Shown here: positions 50,398-60,297 of the stretch, piece by piece
Position numbering within the stretch: position 1 is the first letter of the stretch
How the letters are laid out: each line of letters opens with the position of its first letter
Made by a program: the position numbers and the translations under genes
DNA from: Mycolicibacterium thermoresistibile
GTDB taxonomy: Bacteria > Actinomycetota > Actinomycetes > Mycobacteriales > Mycobacteriaceae
Reading direction: 5' to 3'
NCBI RefSeq assembly: GCF_900187065.1
Contig: NZ_LT906483.1
Coordinates: forward strand, 4,030,001 to 4,094,000
Length of the DNA stretch: 64,000 nt
Notes under the pieces: generated by a model
Told to the model about the DNA's origin: nothing
What the model saw: the letters and a program-made list of their open reading frames with translations, nothing else
The model's database searches: none

Positions 50398-50771
50398 CAG
50401 CGGGTGGCGAGCAGGTCGATGACGAAGATCAGCGTCTTACCGGACAGGCGATGCCCACCCCCGGCGGGGCCGTAGGCCAGCTCCGGCGGGATGGTCAGCT
50501 TGCGCCGGCCGCCCACCCGCATGCCGGGGATGCCCTCCTGCCAGCCGGCGATCAGCCCGCGCAGCGGAAACGCGATCGATTCGCCCCGGTTCCACGAGCT
50601 GTCGAACTCCTCGCCGGTGTCGTACTCGACGCCGACATAGTGCACCTCGACGGTGCCGCCGGCCACGGCTTCCGGGCCGTCCCCCACGATCAGGTCCTCG
50701 ATCACCAGCTCGGTGGGTGCGGGCCCGTCGGGAAAGTCGATCTCGGGCTTCTGGGCTGAATTCCGGGTCAC
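50397..50771 (-). CDS. FKBP-type peptidyl-prolyl cis-trans isomerase
   Basis: The 124-residue single-domain FKBP carries the family landmarks VHYVGVEYDTGEEFDSSW, the pocket residues in FPLRGLIAGWQEGIPGMRVGG, and IPPELAYGP before the final FVIDLL strand. It accelerates proline isomerisation during folding in the cytoplasm; no signal peptide is present. The GTG at 50771 is exactly 7 nt after a TACTGT -10 hexamer and gives a compact FKBP; a GTG at 50780 or earlier starts would add unconserved residues. Confidence 0.9.
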   Translation of the reverse strand: MTRNSAQKPEIDFPDGPAPTELVIEDLIVGDGPEAVAGGTVEVHYVGVEYDTGEEFDSSWNRGESIAFPLRGLIAGWQEGIPGMRVGGRRKLTIPPELAYGPAGGGHRLSGKTLIFVIDLLATR

Positions 50772-50853
50772 CGCGACCACAGTACTCACCGACGGTCGGG
50801 CACACTGGATCGGTGGCCAACAACCGAGACTTCCGCGCCCGGGGTCGACTCCG

Positions 50854-52395
50854 CTGACGTCCACACATGACGCCGTCATCGTCGGCGGCGGGCACAACGG
50901 GCTGGTCGCGGCGGCCTACCTGGCCCGGGCGGGGCGCCGCGTGCTGGTGCTCGAACGGCTCGACCATGTGGGCGGCGCGGCGGTGTCGGCGCACGCCTTC
51001 GACGGTGTCGACGCGCGGTTGTCGCGGTACTCGTATCTGGTCAGCCTGCTGCCGCGGCGCATCGTCGACGATCTCGGCGCCCGGGTGCGGCTGGCTCGGC
51101 GCCGCTACTCGTCCTACACCCCCGACCCGGAGACCGGCGGGCGGACCGGCCTGCTGATCGGGCCGGAGACCACCTTCGCCGCGGTCGGCGCCGCCGACGA
51201 CGAGGCCCGGTTCGCCGACTTCCACCGACGGTCCCGGATGCTCACCGAACGACTGTGGCCGACCATGCTGCAGCCCCTGCGCCGCCGCGGCGACCTGCGC
51301 CGGCAGATCACCGCCGGCGCCCCGGACCTCGACGCCGTCTGGCGGGCGATGGTCGACGAACCGATCGGCGCCGCGATCACCGCGGCGGTGCGCAGCGACC
51401 TCGTCCGCGGGGTGATCGCCACCGACGCACTGATCGGGACGTTCGCCCGCCTCGACGATCCCTCGCTGATCCAGAACCGGTGCTTCCTGTACCACCTGAT
51501 CGGCGGCGACTGGGCGGTTCCGGTCGGCGGGATGGGCGCGGTCAGCGGGGCGCTGGCGGCGGCCGCCGCCGGATTCGGAGCCGAGATCCTCACCGGTGCG
51601 CAGGTGTCCGCGATCACCCCGGACGGGGAGGTCCGCTACCACCGCGACGGCGCCGACCGGTGGGCCCACGGTGAGGTGGTGCTGGCCAACGTGGCACCGG
51701 CGGAGCTGGCGCGGTTGACCGGGTCGGCGCCGCCGGAGGTGACGCCGGGCGCGCAGGTGAAGGTCAACCTGATGCTGCGGCGGCTACCCCGGCTGCGCGA
51801 CGAGACCGTCACCGCCGAGCAGGCGTTCGGCGGCACCTTCCACGTCAACGAAGGTTTCGGCCGACTCCAGGCGGCCTACGACGAAGCCGCCGCCGGACAG
51901 GTGCCCGCGCCGCTACCGTGCGAGGTCTACGCGCACTCCCTGACCGACCCGTCCATCCTCGGCGACGGCCTGCGCGCCGCCGGAGCGCACACGATGACGG
52001 TGTTCGGGCTGCACACCCCGCACCGGCTGGCCGCCGCGGACCCGGACCGGGTGCGCGACCGGCTCACCTCGGCGGTGTTGACATCGTTGAACTCCGTTCT
52101 CGCCGAACCCATCCAGGACGTGATCGCCGAGGATGCGGCCGGCCGGCTGTGCATCGAGACGAAAACCACCGCCGACCTCGAACATTCGTTGCACATGACG
52201 GCCGGCAACATCTTCCACGGCGCGTTGCGGTGGCCGTTCGCCGAGGACGACGATCCGCTGGACACCCCGGCGCAGCGCTGGGGCGTGGCGACCGGGCATG
52301 ACCGAATCCTGTTGTGCGGCTCCGGGTCCCGCCGGGGCGGCGGGGTGTCGGGAATCGGCGGGCACAACGCCGCGATGGCGGTGCTCCAGCGTTAG
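50854..52395 (+). CDS. CrtI/NAD(P)-FAD-dependent oxidoreductase (Rv0897c-like); start codon unclear
   Basis: This flavoprotein of about 513 residues opens with an FAD-binding motif (VIVGGGHNGLVAAAYLARAG) and closes with GSGSRRGGGVSGIGGHN, the pattern of carotenoid-desaturase-like amine oxidases, and corresponds in position and sequence to Rv0897c. The substrate is unknown. No ATG, GTG or TTG lies in frame close to the fold. Homology suggests the protein starts with TSTHDAV, which would make CTG at 50854 the start. A 14-codon ORF starting GTG at 50813 ends in TGA at 50855-50857, overlapping that CTG as CTGA, so translation may be coupled. Confidence 0.85.
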   Translation: MTSTHDAVIVGGGHNGLVAAAYLARAGRRVLVLERLDHVGGAAVSAHAFDGVDARLSRYSYLVSLLPRRIVDDLGARVRLARRRYSSYTPDPETGGRTGLLIGPETTFAAVGAADDEARFADFHRRSRMLTERLWPTMLQPLRRRGDLRRQITAGAPDLDAVWRAMVDEPIGAAITAAVRSDLVRGVIATDALIGTFARLDDPSLIQNRCFLYHLIGGDWAVPVGGMGAVSGALAAAAAGFGAEILTGAQVSAITPDGEVRYHRDGADRWAHGEVVLANVAPAELARLTGSAPPEVTPGAQVKVNLMLRRLPRLRDETVTAEQAFGGTFHVNEGFGRLQAAYDEAAAGQVPAPLPCEVYAHSLTDPSILGDGLRAAGAHTMTVFGLHTPHRLAAADPDRVRDRLTSAVLTSLNSVLAEPIQDVIAEDAAGRLCIETKTTADLEHSLHMTAGNIFHGALRWPFAEDDDPLDTPAQRWGVATGHDRILLCGSGSRRGGGVSGIGGHNAAMAVLQR

Positions 52396-53813
52396 ACGGT
52401 CGGCGCCGTACCGGTCACCAACGGCGCCAGCCGGTCGGCGGACCGCTGCGCCCGCGCCGAGGTCGAGTAGACGCCCAAACCCACGATCACCATGCTCAAC
52501 GCTGCGCACACCAACCACAGCGGCCGCGCCGCGGCCGCGAAATCCGCCCCGGTTCCGGCCAGCGCCGGCCCGGCCAGGGTGCCGCACAACGCCACCCCGA
52601 GGGCCACCCCGACCTGCCGACTGGTGGACGCCACCGCCGACGCCGCCCCGGCCTGATGCAGCGGCATCCCGCTGACCGCCGCCGTGGTGATCGGCGCGTT
52701 GACCATCGAGAAGCCGATCCCGAACACCGCGAACACCACCAACACCAGCCACACCGGTGTGCGGTCGGTCAGCCCGAACAGTCCCACCGTGCCGATCGTC
52801 ATCGTGGCGCCGGCGATCAGCAGCGACGGCCGGTTGCCGAATCGGCCCACCAACCGGCCCGACAACGGCGAGAAGATCACCCCGCCGATCGCGATGGGCA
52901 GGAAGATCATCCCGGTGTGCAGCGCCGAGAACCCCCGGCCCTCCTGCAGATACAGCGACATCATGAACAGGAAGGCGCCGTAGGCGGAGAACGCGCACAC
53001 CGCGACCACGGTCGCGGACGTGAACGGGATGCTGCGGAAGAACCGCAGATCGATGAATGGTTCGGGATCCCGCGCCTCGAACCACAGGAACGCCGCGAAC
53101 GCCACCACCGCGCCGACCGCCACCGCCACGATGCGCGGATCGTCCCAACCCAGCGACGGCCCCTCGACGAGGACGAACACCGCACCGAACAGAAACGCCG
53201 CCCCGAGCAGCTGGCCGATCAGGTCGAGCCGGCGGCGCACGGTGGCGCGGTACTCCGGCACGAAGATCGCCGTCAGCGCGATCGCCAGGGCGCACACCGG
53301 CAGGTTGATCCAGAACACCGCCCGCCAGTCCACCAGGTCGATCAGCAGGCCGCCGAGCATCGGGCCGAGTGCCATCGAGATGCCGACCACTCCGCCCCAC
53401 ACCCCGATCGCGCGGGCCCGTTCCACCCGGCCGGTGAACACCTGGGTGATGATCGACATCGCCACCGGGTTGAGCATCGACCCGCCGACGGCCTGCAGGA
53501 AGCGGGCGGCGATCAACGTCTCGGTGTTGGGAGCCAGGCTGCACAACAGCGACGCCAGCGCGAACACCGACAGCCCCACCTGGAAGGTGCGCCGACGGCC
53601 GAACCGGTCGGCCGCCGCGCCGGCCAACAGCAGCAGCGCGGCCAACACCACGGTGTAGATGTCGATGACCCATTGCAGCTGCGACGGGGTCGCGCCCAGG
53701 TCGGCCCGGATGGCCGGCAACGCCACGTTGACGATCGTGGCGTCCAGCGACACGATCAGCAGGCTCAGGCAACAGGTCATCAGGATGATGACCTTGCGCC
53801 GCGTGCCGAGCAC
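52392..53813 (-). CDS. MFS drug exporter, DHA2 family (14 helices)
   Basis: The 473-residue transporter has the DHA2 motif LDATIVNVALP in helix 1, ADRFGRRR after helix 2 (motif A), RFLQAVGGS in helix 4 and about fourteen hydrophobic segments overall. Proton-driven efflux of amphipathic drugs or dyes is the usual role. The GTG start lies 13 nt after the gltA2 stop, so it may be read through from gltA2. Its stop overlaps the stop of the convergent CrtI-like gene by three bases (shared TTA/TAG). Confidence 0.9.
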   Translation of the reverse strand: MLGTRRKVIILMTCCLSLLIVSLDATIVNVALPAIRADLGATPSQLQWVIDIYTVVLAALLLLAGAAADRFGRRRTFQVGLSVFALASLLCSLAPNTETLIAARFLQAVGGSMLNPVAMSIITQVFTGRVERARAIGVWGGVVGISMALGPMLGGLLIDLVDWRAVFWINLPVCALAIALTAIFVPEYRATVRRRLDLIGQLLGAAFLFGAVFVLVEGPSLGWDDPRIVAVAVGAVVAFAAFLWFEARDPEPFIDLRFFRSIPFTSATVVAVCAFSAYGAFLFMMSLYLQEGRGFSALHTGMIFLPIAIGGVIFSPLSGRLVGRFGNRPSLLIAGATMTIGTVGLFGLTDRTPVWLVLVVFAVFGIGFSMVNAPITTAAVSGMPLHQAGAASAVASTSRQVGVALGVALCGTLAGPALAGTGADFAAAARPLWLVCAALSMVIVGLGVYSTSARAQRSADRLAPLVTGTAPTV

Positions 53814-53826
53814 CGCGCCGCGCGGA

Positions 53827-55134
<1,308 letters not shown>

Positions 55135-55205
55135 GGGTTTCCCTTCATCGACGTTGGGAGAGTGACAGGAGTGTGCCCTACAAAAGGTAGTCGCAATCGA
55201 AAGGT

Positions 55206-55255
55206 GACGCCCGTCCGGGGCTGGTTACGGGCGTCTCCGCAACCCCTGATGGGGT
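55206..55255 (-). terminator. Hairpins between tetR and gltA2
   Basis: GACGCCCGT (55206-55214) pairs with ACGGGCGTC (55227-55235), a 9-bp stem with a 12-nt loop. A second small hairpin ACCCC-N4-GGGGT (55242-55255) is adjacent on the tetR side. They lie between the stop of tetR and the start of gltA2 and probably end the tetR transcript. No T-tract follows. An operator role cannot be excluded. Confidence 0.5.
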
Positions 55256-55301
55256 ACACCGTCCGGACTTCACCGGATCGGGTCTGCCGCGACACCGTCG
55301 G

Positions 55302-55949
55302 CTACACCGGCCGGCCGATCGCCGACGCCTGCGCGACGAACTGCCGGTAGGTGTGCTCCATCCGCTCGATCAGGTTGTCCACGGTGACGGTGTCCCAGTC
55401 GGTGTGCGGCCCGAGATCCTGCTGCGACGCCCACATGATCGCGTCCCACACCGACGACACCAGCCGCAGCCGCGAGTCCTCGAGGTCGACGGCCATCCGC
55501 TCGGCCAGCGCGACGTTGACCGCGTGGGGGCGGAACTCGCCGACGGCCTGCCGCAGCGTCGGCGAGCACATGATGATGCGGGTCATCGCCACCACCCGGT
55601 CGCTGGTGAGGTCGTCGGGCCCGGCGTCCTTGGTGCGCGCGTAGAACAGCCGGTAGGCGCAGAACAGCGCGTCGTAGTGGTTCATGTCGGCCGGCTGTTC
55701 CCGCAGCGCGCGGGCGCCCTGATCGAGGTTCTCGTCGAGCAGGGTCACGATCACCGCGTCCTTGGTGGCGAAGTACCGGCTGAACGTCCGGGGCGACACG
55801 TCGGCCACCGCGGCGATCTGATCGACCGTGGTGTTCTCGTACCCGTGGCGCAGGAAGAGCTCGACTGCGGCATCGGTGAGCATGGCGCGGGTACGTTGCT
55901 TCTTGCGTTCGCGTAGGCCGGGGACACCGCTCACAGCTGCTTCGGCCAC
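55302..55949 (-). CDS. TetR-family transcriptional regulator
   Basis: The 215-residue regulator has an N-terminal TetR HTH (about 14-70: RTRAMLTDAAVELFLRHGYENTTVDQIAAVADVSPRTFSRYFATKDAV) with the recognition helix at SPRTFSRYF. The C-terminal ligand domain (about 80-205) is all helical. The GTG start is 6 nt after a good -10 hexamer TAATAT, so the message is leaderless. Targets are unknown; the downstream gltA2-MFS genes are candidates because MFS exporters are common TetR targets. It lies 73 nt downstream of pdxH. Confidence 0.9.
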   Translation of the reverse strand: MAEAAVSGVPGLRERKKQRTRAMLTDAAVELFLRHGYENTTVDQIAAVADVSPRTFSRYFATKDAVIVTLLDENLDQGARALREQPADMNHYDALFCAYRLFYARTKDAGPDDLTSDRVVAMTRIIMCSPTLRQAVGEFRPHAVNVALAERMAVDLEDSRLRLVSSVWDAIMWASQQDLGPHTDWDTVTVDNLIERMEHTYRQFVAQASAIGRPV

Positions 55950-56022
55950 GGCGCGATATTAACGGAGATCTTTGCAAACGTCGCCATCCACCGATCGGGA
56001 TTGCTCCGGGGCGGGGCGGGGG

Positions 56023-56712
56023 CTACGGCTGCAACCGTCGGACGGTGCCGTCGGCGCCGACCACGATCCGGTTGTGCAGCCGGTTCTCCCGCCCCTGCCA
56101 GAACTCCACCGTCTCGGCGGTGATCCGGTACCCGCCCCAGTCCGGCGGCACCGGCACGTCGACGCCGTCGAACCGCTCGGTGACCTCCGCCAGCCGCGCC
56201 AGCAGCGCGGCCCGCGACTCGATGGGCCGGGACTGCTGCGAGGCCCAGGCGCCGAGCTGCGACCCGCGCGGCCGTTTCACCCAGTAGTCCCCGGTGACCT
56301 CGGGAGACACCTTGGTCACCGGCCCCCGGATGTGCACCTGACGGCCCAGCGCGTACCACGGGAAGGTCACCGAGGCGCGCGGGGTGGCGGCCAGATCGGC
56401 GGCCTTGGCGGACCCGTAATTGGTGAAGAACGTCAACCCGTCGGTGTCGATGTTCTTGCACAGCACCGACCGGGTGGCCGGCCACCCGCGCGCGTCCACG
56501 GTGCCGAGCACCATCGCGTTCGGTTCGGCCACCCCCGCCCGCTCGGCGTCGGCCAGCCACCGTCGGAGCAAAGTCACCCACCCGGTTGCCGGGTCGGGGC
56601 CCAACCAGTCCACGTCGAGGTCTGCGCTACCGTCTTTTTCCACCGATCCGTACTCCGCCCGCATCATGGCCAAGTGCTCGTTGTCCGGTTCGCTGTGCTC
56701 CTGCCGGGCCAC
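56023..56712 (-). CDS. pdxH: Pyridoxamine 5'-phosphate oxidase PdxH
   Basis: This 229-residue FMN enzyme oxidises pyridoxine or pyridoxamine phosphate to pyridoxal phosphate in the vitamin B6 salvage route. Landmarks are the Arg/Lys FMN contacts ATRSVLCKNIDTDGLTFFTNYGS, the VHIRGPVTKV strand and the C-terminal PDWGGYRI, with EFWQGRENRLHNR carrying the catalytic arginine. The GTG start at 56712 lies 6 nt after TAGCGT, a leaderless layout. It is divergent from citA, an arrangement I recognise from other mycobacteria. Confidence 0.95.
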   Translation of the reverse strand: MARQEHSEPDNEHLAMMRAEYGSVEKDGSADLDVDWLGPDPATGWVTLLRRWLADAERAGVAEPNAMVLGTVDARGWPATRSVLCKNIDTDGLTFFTNYGSAKAADLAATPRASVTFPWYALGRQVHIRGPVTKVSPEVTGDYWVKRPRGSQLGAWASQQSRPIESRAALLARLAEVTERFDGVDVPVPPDWGGYRITAETVEFWQGRENRLHNRIVVGADGTVRRLQP

Positions 56713-56783
56713 GCGCCAACGCTACGCCGGGCGGAGGGCCGACCGCTGCATCGAGCGCCGAGTCCGGGTGCGAGAATGCCCAC

Positions 56784-57914
56784 ATGACTCGAATGTCCCC
56801 TTTGGTCCCCGAGGACTTCGTCCCCGGGCTCGAGGGCGTCGTCGCCTTCACCACCGAGATCGCCGAGCCGGACAAGGACGGCGGCGCGCTTCGTTACCGC
56901 GGTGTCGACATCGAGGACCTGGTCGCTCGGCGGGTCACCTTCGCCGACGTGTGGGCACTTCTGGTCGACGGCAGGTTCGGGGAGAGCCTGGCGCCGGCGG
57001 AGCCGTTCCCGCTGCCGATCCACAGCGGTGACGTCCGGGTCGACGTGCAGGCCGGGCTGGCGATGCTGGCGCCGATCTGGGGCTATCAGCCGATGCTGGA
57101 CATCGACGACGAGACCGCCCGCGAGCAATTGGCCCGGGCCTCGGTGATGGCACTGTCCTATGTCGCGCAGTCGGCGCGCGGCATCTATCAGCCGGCGGTG
57201 CCGCAGCGGCTGATCGACGAATGCTCGACGGTCACCGAACGCTTCATGACCCGCTGGAAAGGGGAACCCGACCCCCGCCACGTCGAGGCGATCGACGCGT
57301 ACTGGGTGTCGGCCGCCGAACACGGCATGAACGCCTCCACCTTCACCGCCCGGGTGATCGCCTCCACCGGCGCCGACGTGGCGGCGGCGCTGTCCGGCGC
57401 GATCGGCGCGATGAGCGGCCCGCTGCACGGCGGGGCGCCCGCCCGGGTGCTGCCGATGATCGAGGAGGTGGAGAAGACCGGCGATGCGCGCAAGGTCGTC
57501 ACCGGCATCCTCGACCGCGGCGAGAAGCTGATGGGTTTCGGGCATCGGGTGTACCGGGCCGAGGATCCGCGCGCCCGGGTGCTGCGCGAGACCGCGAAAC
57601 GGCTGGGCGCGCCGCGCTACGACGTCGCGGCCGCGCTGGAGCAGGCCGCGCTGACCGAGCTGCGGGAACGCCGCCCGGACCGGGCGATCGAGACCAACGT
57701 CGAGTTCTGGGCGGCGGTGATCCTCGACTTCGCCGAGGTGCCGCCCCGGATGATGCCGGCGATGTTCACCTGCGGCCGTACCGCCGGATGGTGTGCGCAC
57801 ATCCTGGAACAGAAGCGGCTCGGCAAGCTGGTCCGCCCGTCGGCGGTCTATGTCGGGCCCGGTCCGCGCAGCGTGGAATCGGTCGAAGGCTGGGAGACGA
57901 TCGCCAGGCCGTGA
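56784..57914 (+). CDS. citA: Citrate synthase-like protein CitA (second citrate synthase)
   Basis: The 376-residue protein matches the short, non-allosteric citrate synthase CitA (Rv0889c) in length and position. Active-site segments are EHGMNAST, GPLHGGAPARV and MGFGHRVYRAEDPRA. At the usual NVD aspartate the sequence reads TNVEFW, with glutamate, so rate or substrate choice may differ from GltA2. The N-terminal GltA-type beta domain is missing. Conversion of acetyl- or propionyl-CoA with oxaloacetate is possible. The ATG at 56784 is 6 nt after GAGAAT. Confidence 0.92.
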   Translation: MTRMSPLVPEDFVPGLEGVVAFTTEIAEPDKDGGALRYRGVDIEDLVARRVTFADVWALLVDGRFGESLAPAEPFPLPIHSGDVRVDVQAGLAMLAPIWGYQPMLDIDDETAREQLARASVMALSYVAQSARGIYQPAVPQRLIDECSTVTERFMTRWKGEPDPRHVEAIDAYWVSAAEHGMNASTFTARVIASTGADVAAALSGAIGAMSGPLHGGAPARVLPMIEEVEKTGDARKVVTGILDRGEKLMGFGHRVYRAEDPRARVLRETAKRLGAPRYDVAAALEQAALTELRERRPDRAIETNVEFWAAVILDFAEVPPRMMPAMFTCGRTAGWCAHILEQKRLGKLVRPSAVYVGPGPRSVESVEGWETIARP

Positions 57915-57916
57915 CG

Positions 57917-57938
57917 GCCGGGCCCTCGGGCGCCCGGT
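57917..57938 (+). terminator. Possible hairpin terminator after citA
   Basis: CCGGGC and GCCCGG (57918-57923, 57932-57937) can pair around an 8-nt loop directly after the citA stop. The remaining 170 bp before the VOC gene show only GC-rich sequence with no promoter I can call. Confidence 0.4.
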
Positions 57939-58106
57939 GTGCGCGGCGGGCAGGCGCGGACTCACACCCCGCGCGGCGCAGAGATGCGATCTGGTGTCGG
58001 CCCGCGGTGAAAGACTGATGGTGCGCGATGAGATTCGCCCCACGGGCGGGTCTACCTGCGTGACTGCACATCCCCGAAACTCCGACGGAGAGGGACACGA
58101 CACGCC

Positions 58107-58562
58107 ATGGCCATCGAATTCCAACCCGAGGTGATGCCGCATCTCACGGTGAGCGACGCCGCCGCCGCCATCGACTTCTACGTCCGCGCGTTCGGCGCCG
58201 AGGAACTCGGCCGGGTGCCGGGGCCGGACGGCAAGAAGCTCTACCACGCGGCGGTGCGCATCAACGGCGCCACGGTCATGTTGCAGGACGACTATCCGGA
58301 GATGACCGGCGGCAGATCCATGACCCCGGAGGCGCTGGGCGGCTCCCCGGTCACCATCCATCTGGTGGTCACCGACATCGACGCCAGATTCCAGCGGGCG
58401 GTGGACGCCGGTGCGACGGTCGTCATGAACCTCGAGGACGCGTTCTGGGGCGACCGTTACGGTGTGCTACGCGATCCGTTCGGCCACATGTGGTCGATGG
58501 GTCAGCCGGTGCGGGAGGTGAGCGCCGAGGAGATCGCCGCCGCCGTCAGACAACACCGGTGA
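58107..58562 (+). CDS. VOC/glyoxalase-family protein (Rv0887c-like)
   Basis: This 151-residue single VOC domain starts MPHLTVSDAAAAIDFYVRAFGAEE and ends RYGVLRDPFGHMWSM, the PhnB/glyoxalase-bleomycin-resistance pattern. Two such modules dimerise to form a metal site; the substrate is unknown. GGAGAGGG lies rather far (about 15 nt) from the ATG. The last 17 bases overlap the 3' end of the convergent fprB gene. Position next to fprB matches M. tuberculosis. Confidence 0.88.
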   Translation: MAIEFQPEVMPHLTVSDAAAAIDFYVRAFGAEELGRVPGPDGKKLYHAAVRINGATVMLQDDYPEMTGGRSMTPEALGGSPVTIHLVVTDIDARFQRAVDAGATVVMNLEDAFWGDRYGVLRDPFGHMWSMGQPVREVSAEEIAAAVRQHR

Positions 58563-60261
58563 GCGGCTGTCGCAGCGCGGCCAGCAACCGCTGACGCAGG
58601 GGCGGTGCCGGGGCGGTTCGCGCCACCGCCAGCATCTGGTCGGTGCCGGTGAACTTGACCCGGGGCCGCTCCTGCCCACCGCGATCGATCTCGGCGGCAT
58701 CGATGGCCCGCCAGCCCGCAGCCGTCACCAGATCGGGCCGGCGGCTGCGCACCAGCTTGTCCAGCGCGGACGGCCGGTGAATCGGTTCGGTGAGCAGGCC
58801 GGCGTTGTAATCGTCGACCAGCTTGTGCACGGTCTCGGCGGCACACGACTTGTTGGTGCCGATGAAGCCGGTCGGGCCGCGTTTGATCCAGCCGGCGACG
58901 TAGCTGCCCGGGACCGGCCGGCCGGTCGCCGGATCGACCACCCGACCGCCGTCGTTGGGCACCACCGCGGCGGTGTCGTCGAACGGCAGATCGCGGATCG
59001 GCCGGCCGCGGTACCCGATCGAGGTCAGCACCAGCCCGGCGTCGAGGCGGCACACCTCGTCGGTGCCGGTGCGGACGAACTCGATACCGGCGGCCCTGTC
59101 GGCGGCCGGGGCACCGGCACGCAGGATGGCCCGCGGGGTCAGCTGATAGGCGAACCGGATGCGGGGCCGGGTGATCGGCGCCGCGGCGTCCGGCAGCTTG
59201 GCCAGGATCTCGAGCTTGTTGCGGGTCAGCGAATCGGTGGTGCGGGCCAGATCCCGGTCGACCAGTTCGTGGTCGCGGGCGTCGAGCACCACGTCCGCGG
59301 TCGCGGTGAGACCGATGAGCTCGGGCAACGTGAAAGCCGAATCGGCCGGACCGCGCCGGGCGGCGATCACCACCTCGCGCACCCGGGACGACCGCAACGC
59401 GGCCAGCGCGTGATCGGCGATGTCGGTGCGGGCCAGCTCATCCGGATCGGCGGTCAGGATCCGCGCCACGTCCAGCGCGACGTTGCCGTTGCCGACGATG
59501 ACCACCCGGTCGCCGCTGAGATCCACCGGCAGGTCGGCGAAGTCGGGATGCCCGTTGTACCAGGCCACCACCTCGGTGGCGGTGCCGGTGCCCGGCAGAC
59601 CCATCCCGTCGATGTCGAGCCGGCGGTCGTTGGGCGCCCCGACGGCGTACAGCACGGCGTGATGGTGCGCGAGCAGCTCGGCGTGGCTGAGATGGGTGCC
59701 GACCTCGACGTTGAGGTAGAACTCGAAGCCGGGCTGCTGCGCGATCTTGTCGAACAGGTCGGTGACGCCCTTGGTCTTCTGATGGTCCGGCGCCACCCCG
59801 GCCCGCACCAGCCCGTACGGGGTGGGCAGCCGCTCGAACACGTTGACCAGGACGTCGTCCTGGGTGAGCAGTTCGTCGGCGGCGTACATCGCGGCCGGCC
59901 CCGATCCGACGATCGCGACCCGCAGCGGCCCGCCGCGCCGTTCGATGCGTGGCGCCGGGATCACCGGGGCCAGCTTCGAGGTGGGCGGCAGCTTCTCATC
60001 GGGATCGCGCGGTGGATAGAAGGCCGCGTTGAGCTCGATGAACGGCCGCTGGGTCGCGTCGAGCCGGTGGTCGGGCGCGATCGCCCCCACCGGGCAGGCG
60101 GTGACGCAGGCGCCGCAGTCCACGCACGCCACCGGATCGATGTAGAGCATCTCGGTGGTGGCGAAGCCCGGTTCGTCCGGGGTCGGATGGATGCAGTTCA
60201 CCGGGCACGCGTACACACAGGACGCGTCGCTGCAGCACGACTGCGTGATCACATGGGGCAC
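58546..60261 (-). CDS. fprB: Ferredoxin/ferredoxin-NADP reductase fusion FprB
   Basis: The 571-residue fusion has an N-terminal 7Fe/8Fe ferredoxin domain with two cysteine clusters (CCSDASCVYACPVNC, then CVDCGACVTACP). An adrenodoxin-reductase-like domain follows: FAD motif VAIVGSGPAAMYAADEL, PTPYGLVRAGVAPDH and the NADP motif VVIVGNGNVALDVARIL. It should pass electrons between NADPH and ferredoxin-type clusters. The GTG start has GGAG 7 nt upstream. It is 36 nt downstream of the diiron-protein gene, forming a likely operon in which it could reduce that oxygenase. Confidence 0.95.
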   Translation of the reverse strand: MPHVITQSCCSDASCVYACPVNCIHPTPDEPGFATTEMLYIDPVACVDCGACVTACPVGAIAPDHRLDATQRPFIELNAAFYPPRDPDEKLPPTSKLAPVIPAPRIERRGGPLRVAIVGSGPAAMYAADELLTQDDVLVNVFERLPTPYGLVRAGVAPDHQKTKGVTDLFDKIAQQPGFEFYLNVEVGTHLSHAELLAHHHAVLYAVGAPNDRRLDIDGMGLPGTGTATEVVAWYNGHPDFADLPVDLSGDRVVIVGNGNVALDVARILTADPDELARTDIADHALAALRSSRVREVVIAARRGPADSAFTLPELIGLTATADVVLDARDHELVDRDLARTTDSLTRNKLEILAKLPDAAAPITRPRIRFAYQLTPRAILRAGAPAADRAAGIEFVRTGTDEVCRLDAGLVLTSIGYRGRPIRDLPFDDTAAVVPNDGGRVVDPATGRPVPGSYVAGWIKRGPTGFIGTNKSCAAETVHKLVDDYNAGLLTEPIHRPSALDKLVRSRRPDLVTAAGWRAIDAAEIDRGGQERPRVKFTGTDQMLAVARTAPAPPLRQRLLAALRQPLTGVV

Positions 60262-60297
60262 GGAAGGACTCCGGTCGTTCGGCCGTACTCGGCTGCG

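Noticed and set aside
58546..60261. FprB as the electron donor of the Rieske oxygenase at 18 kb
   Set aside because: It is a conserved core gene 40 kb away in an operon with the diiron protein; nothing links it specifically to the Rieske enzyme.
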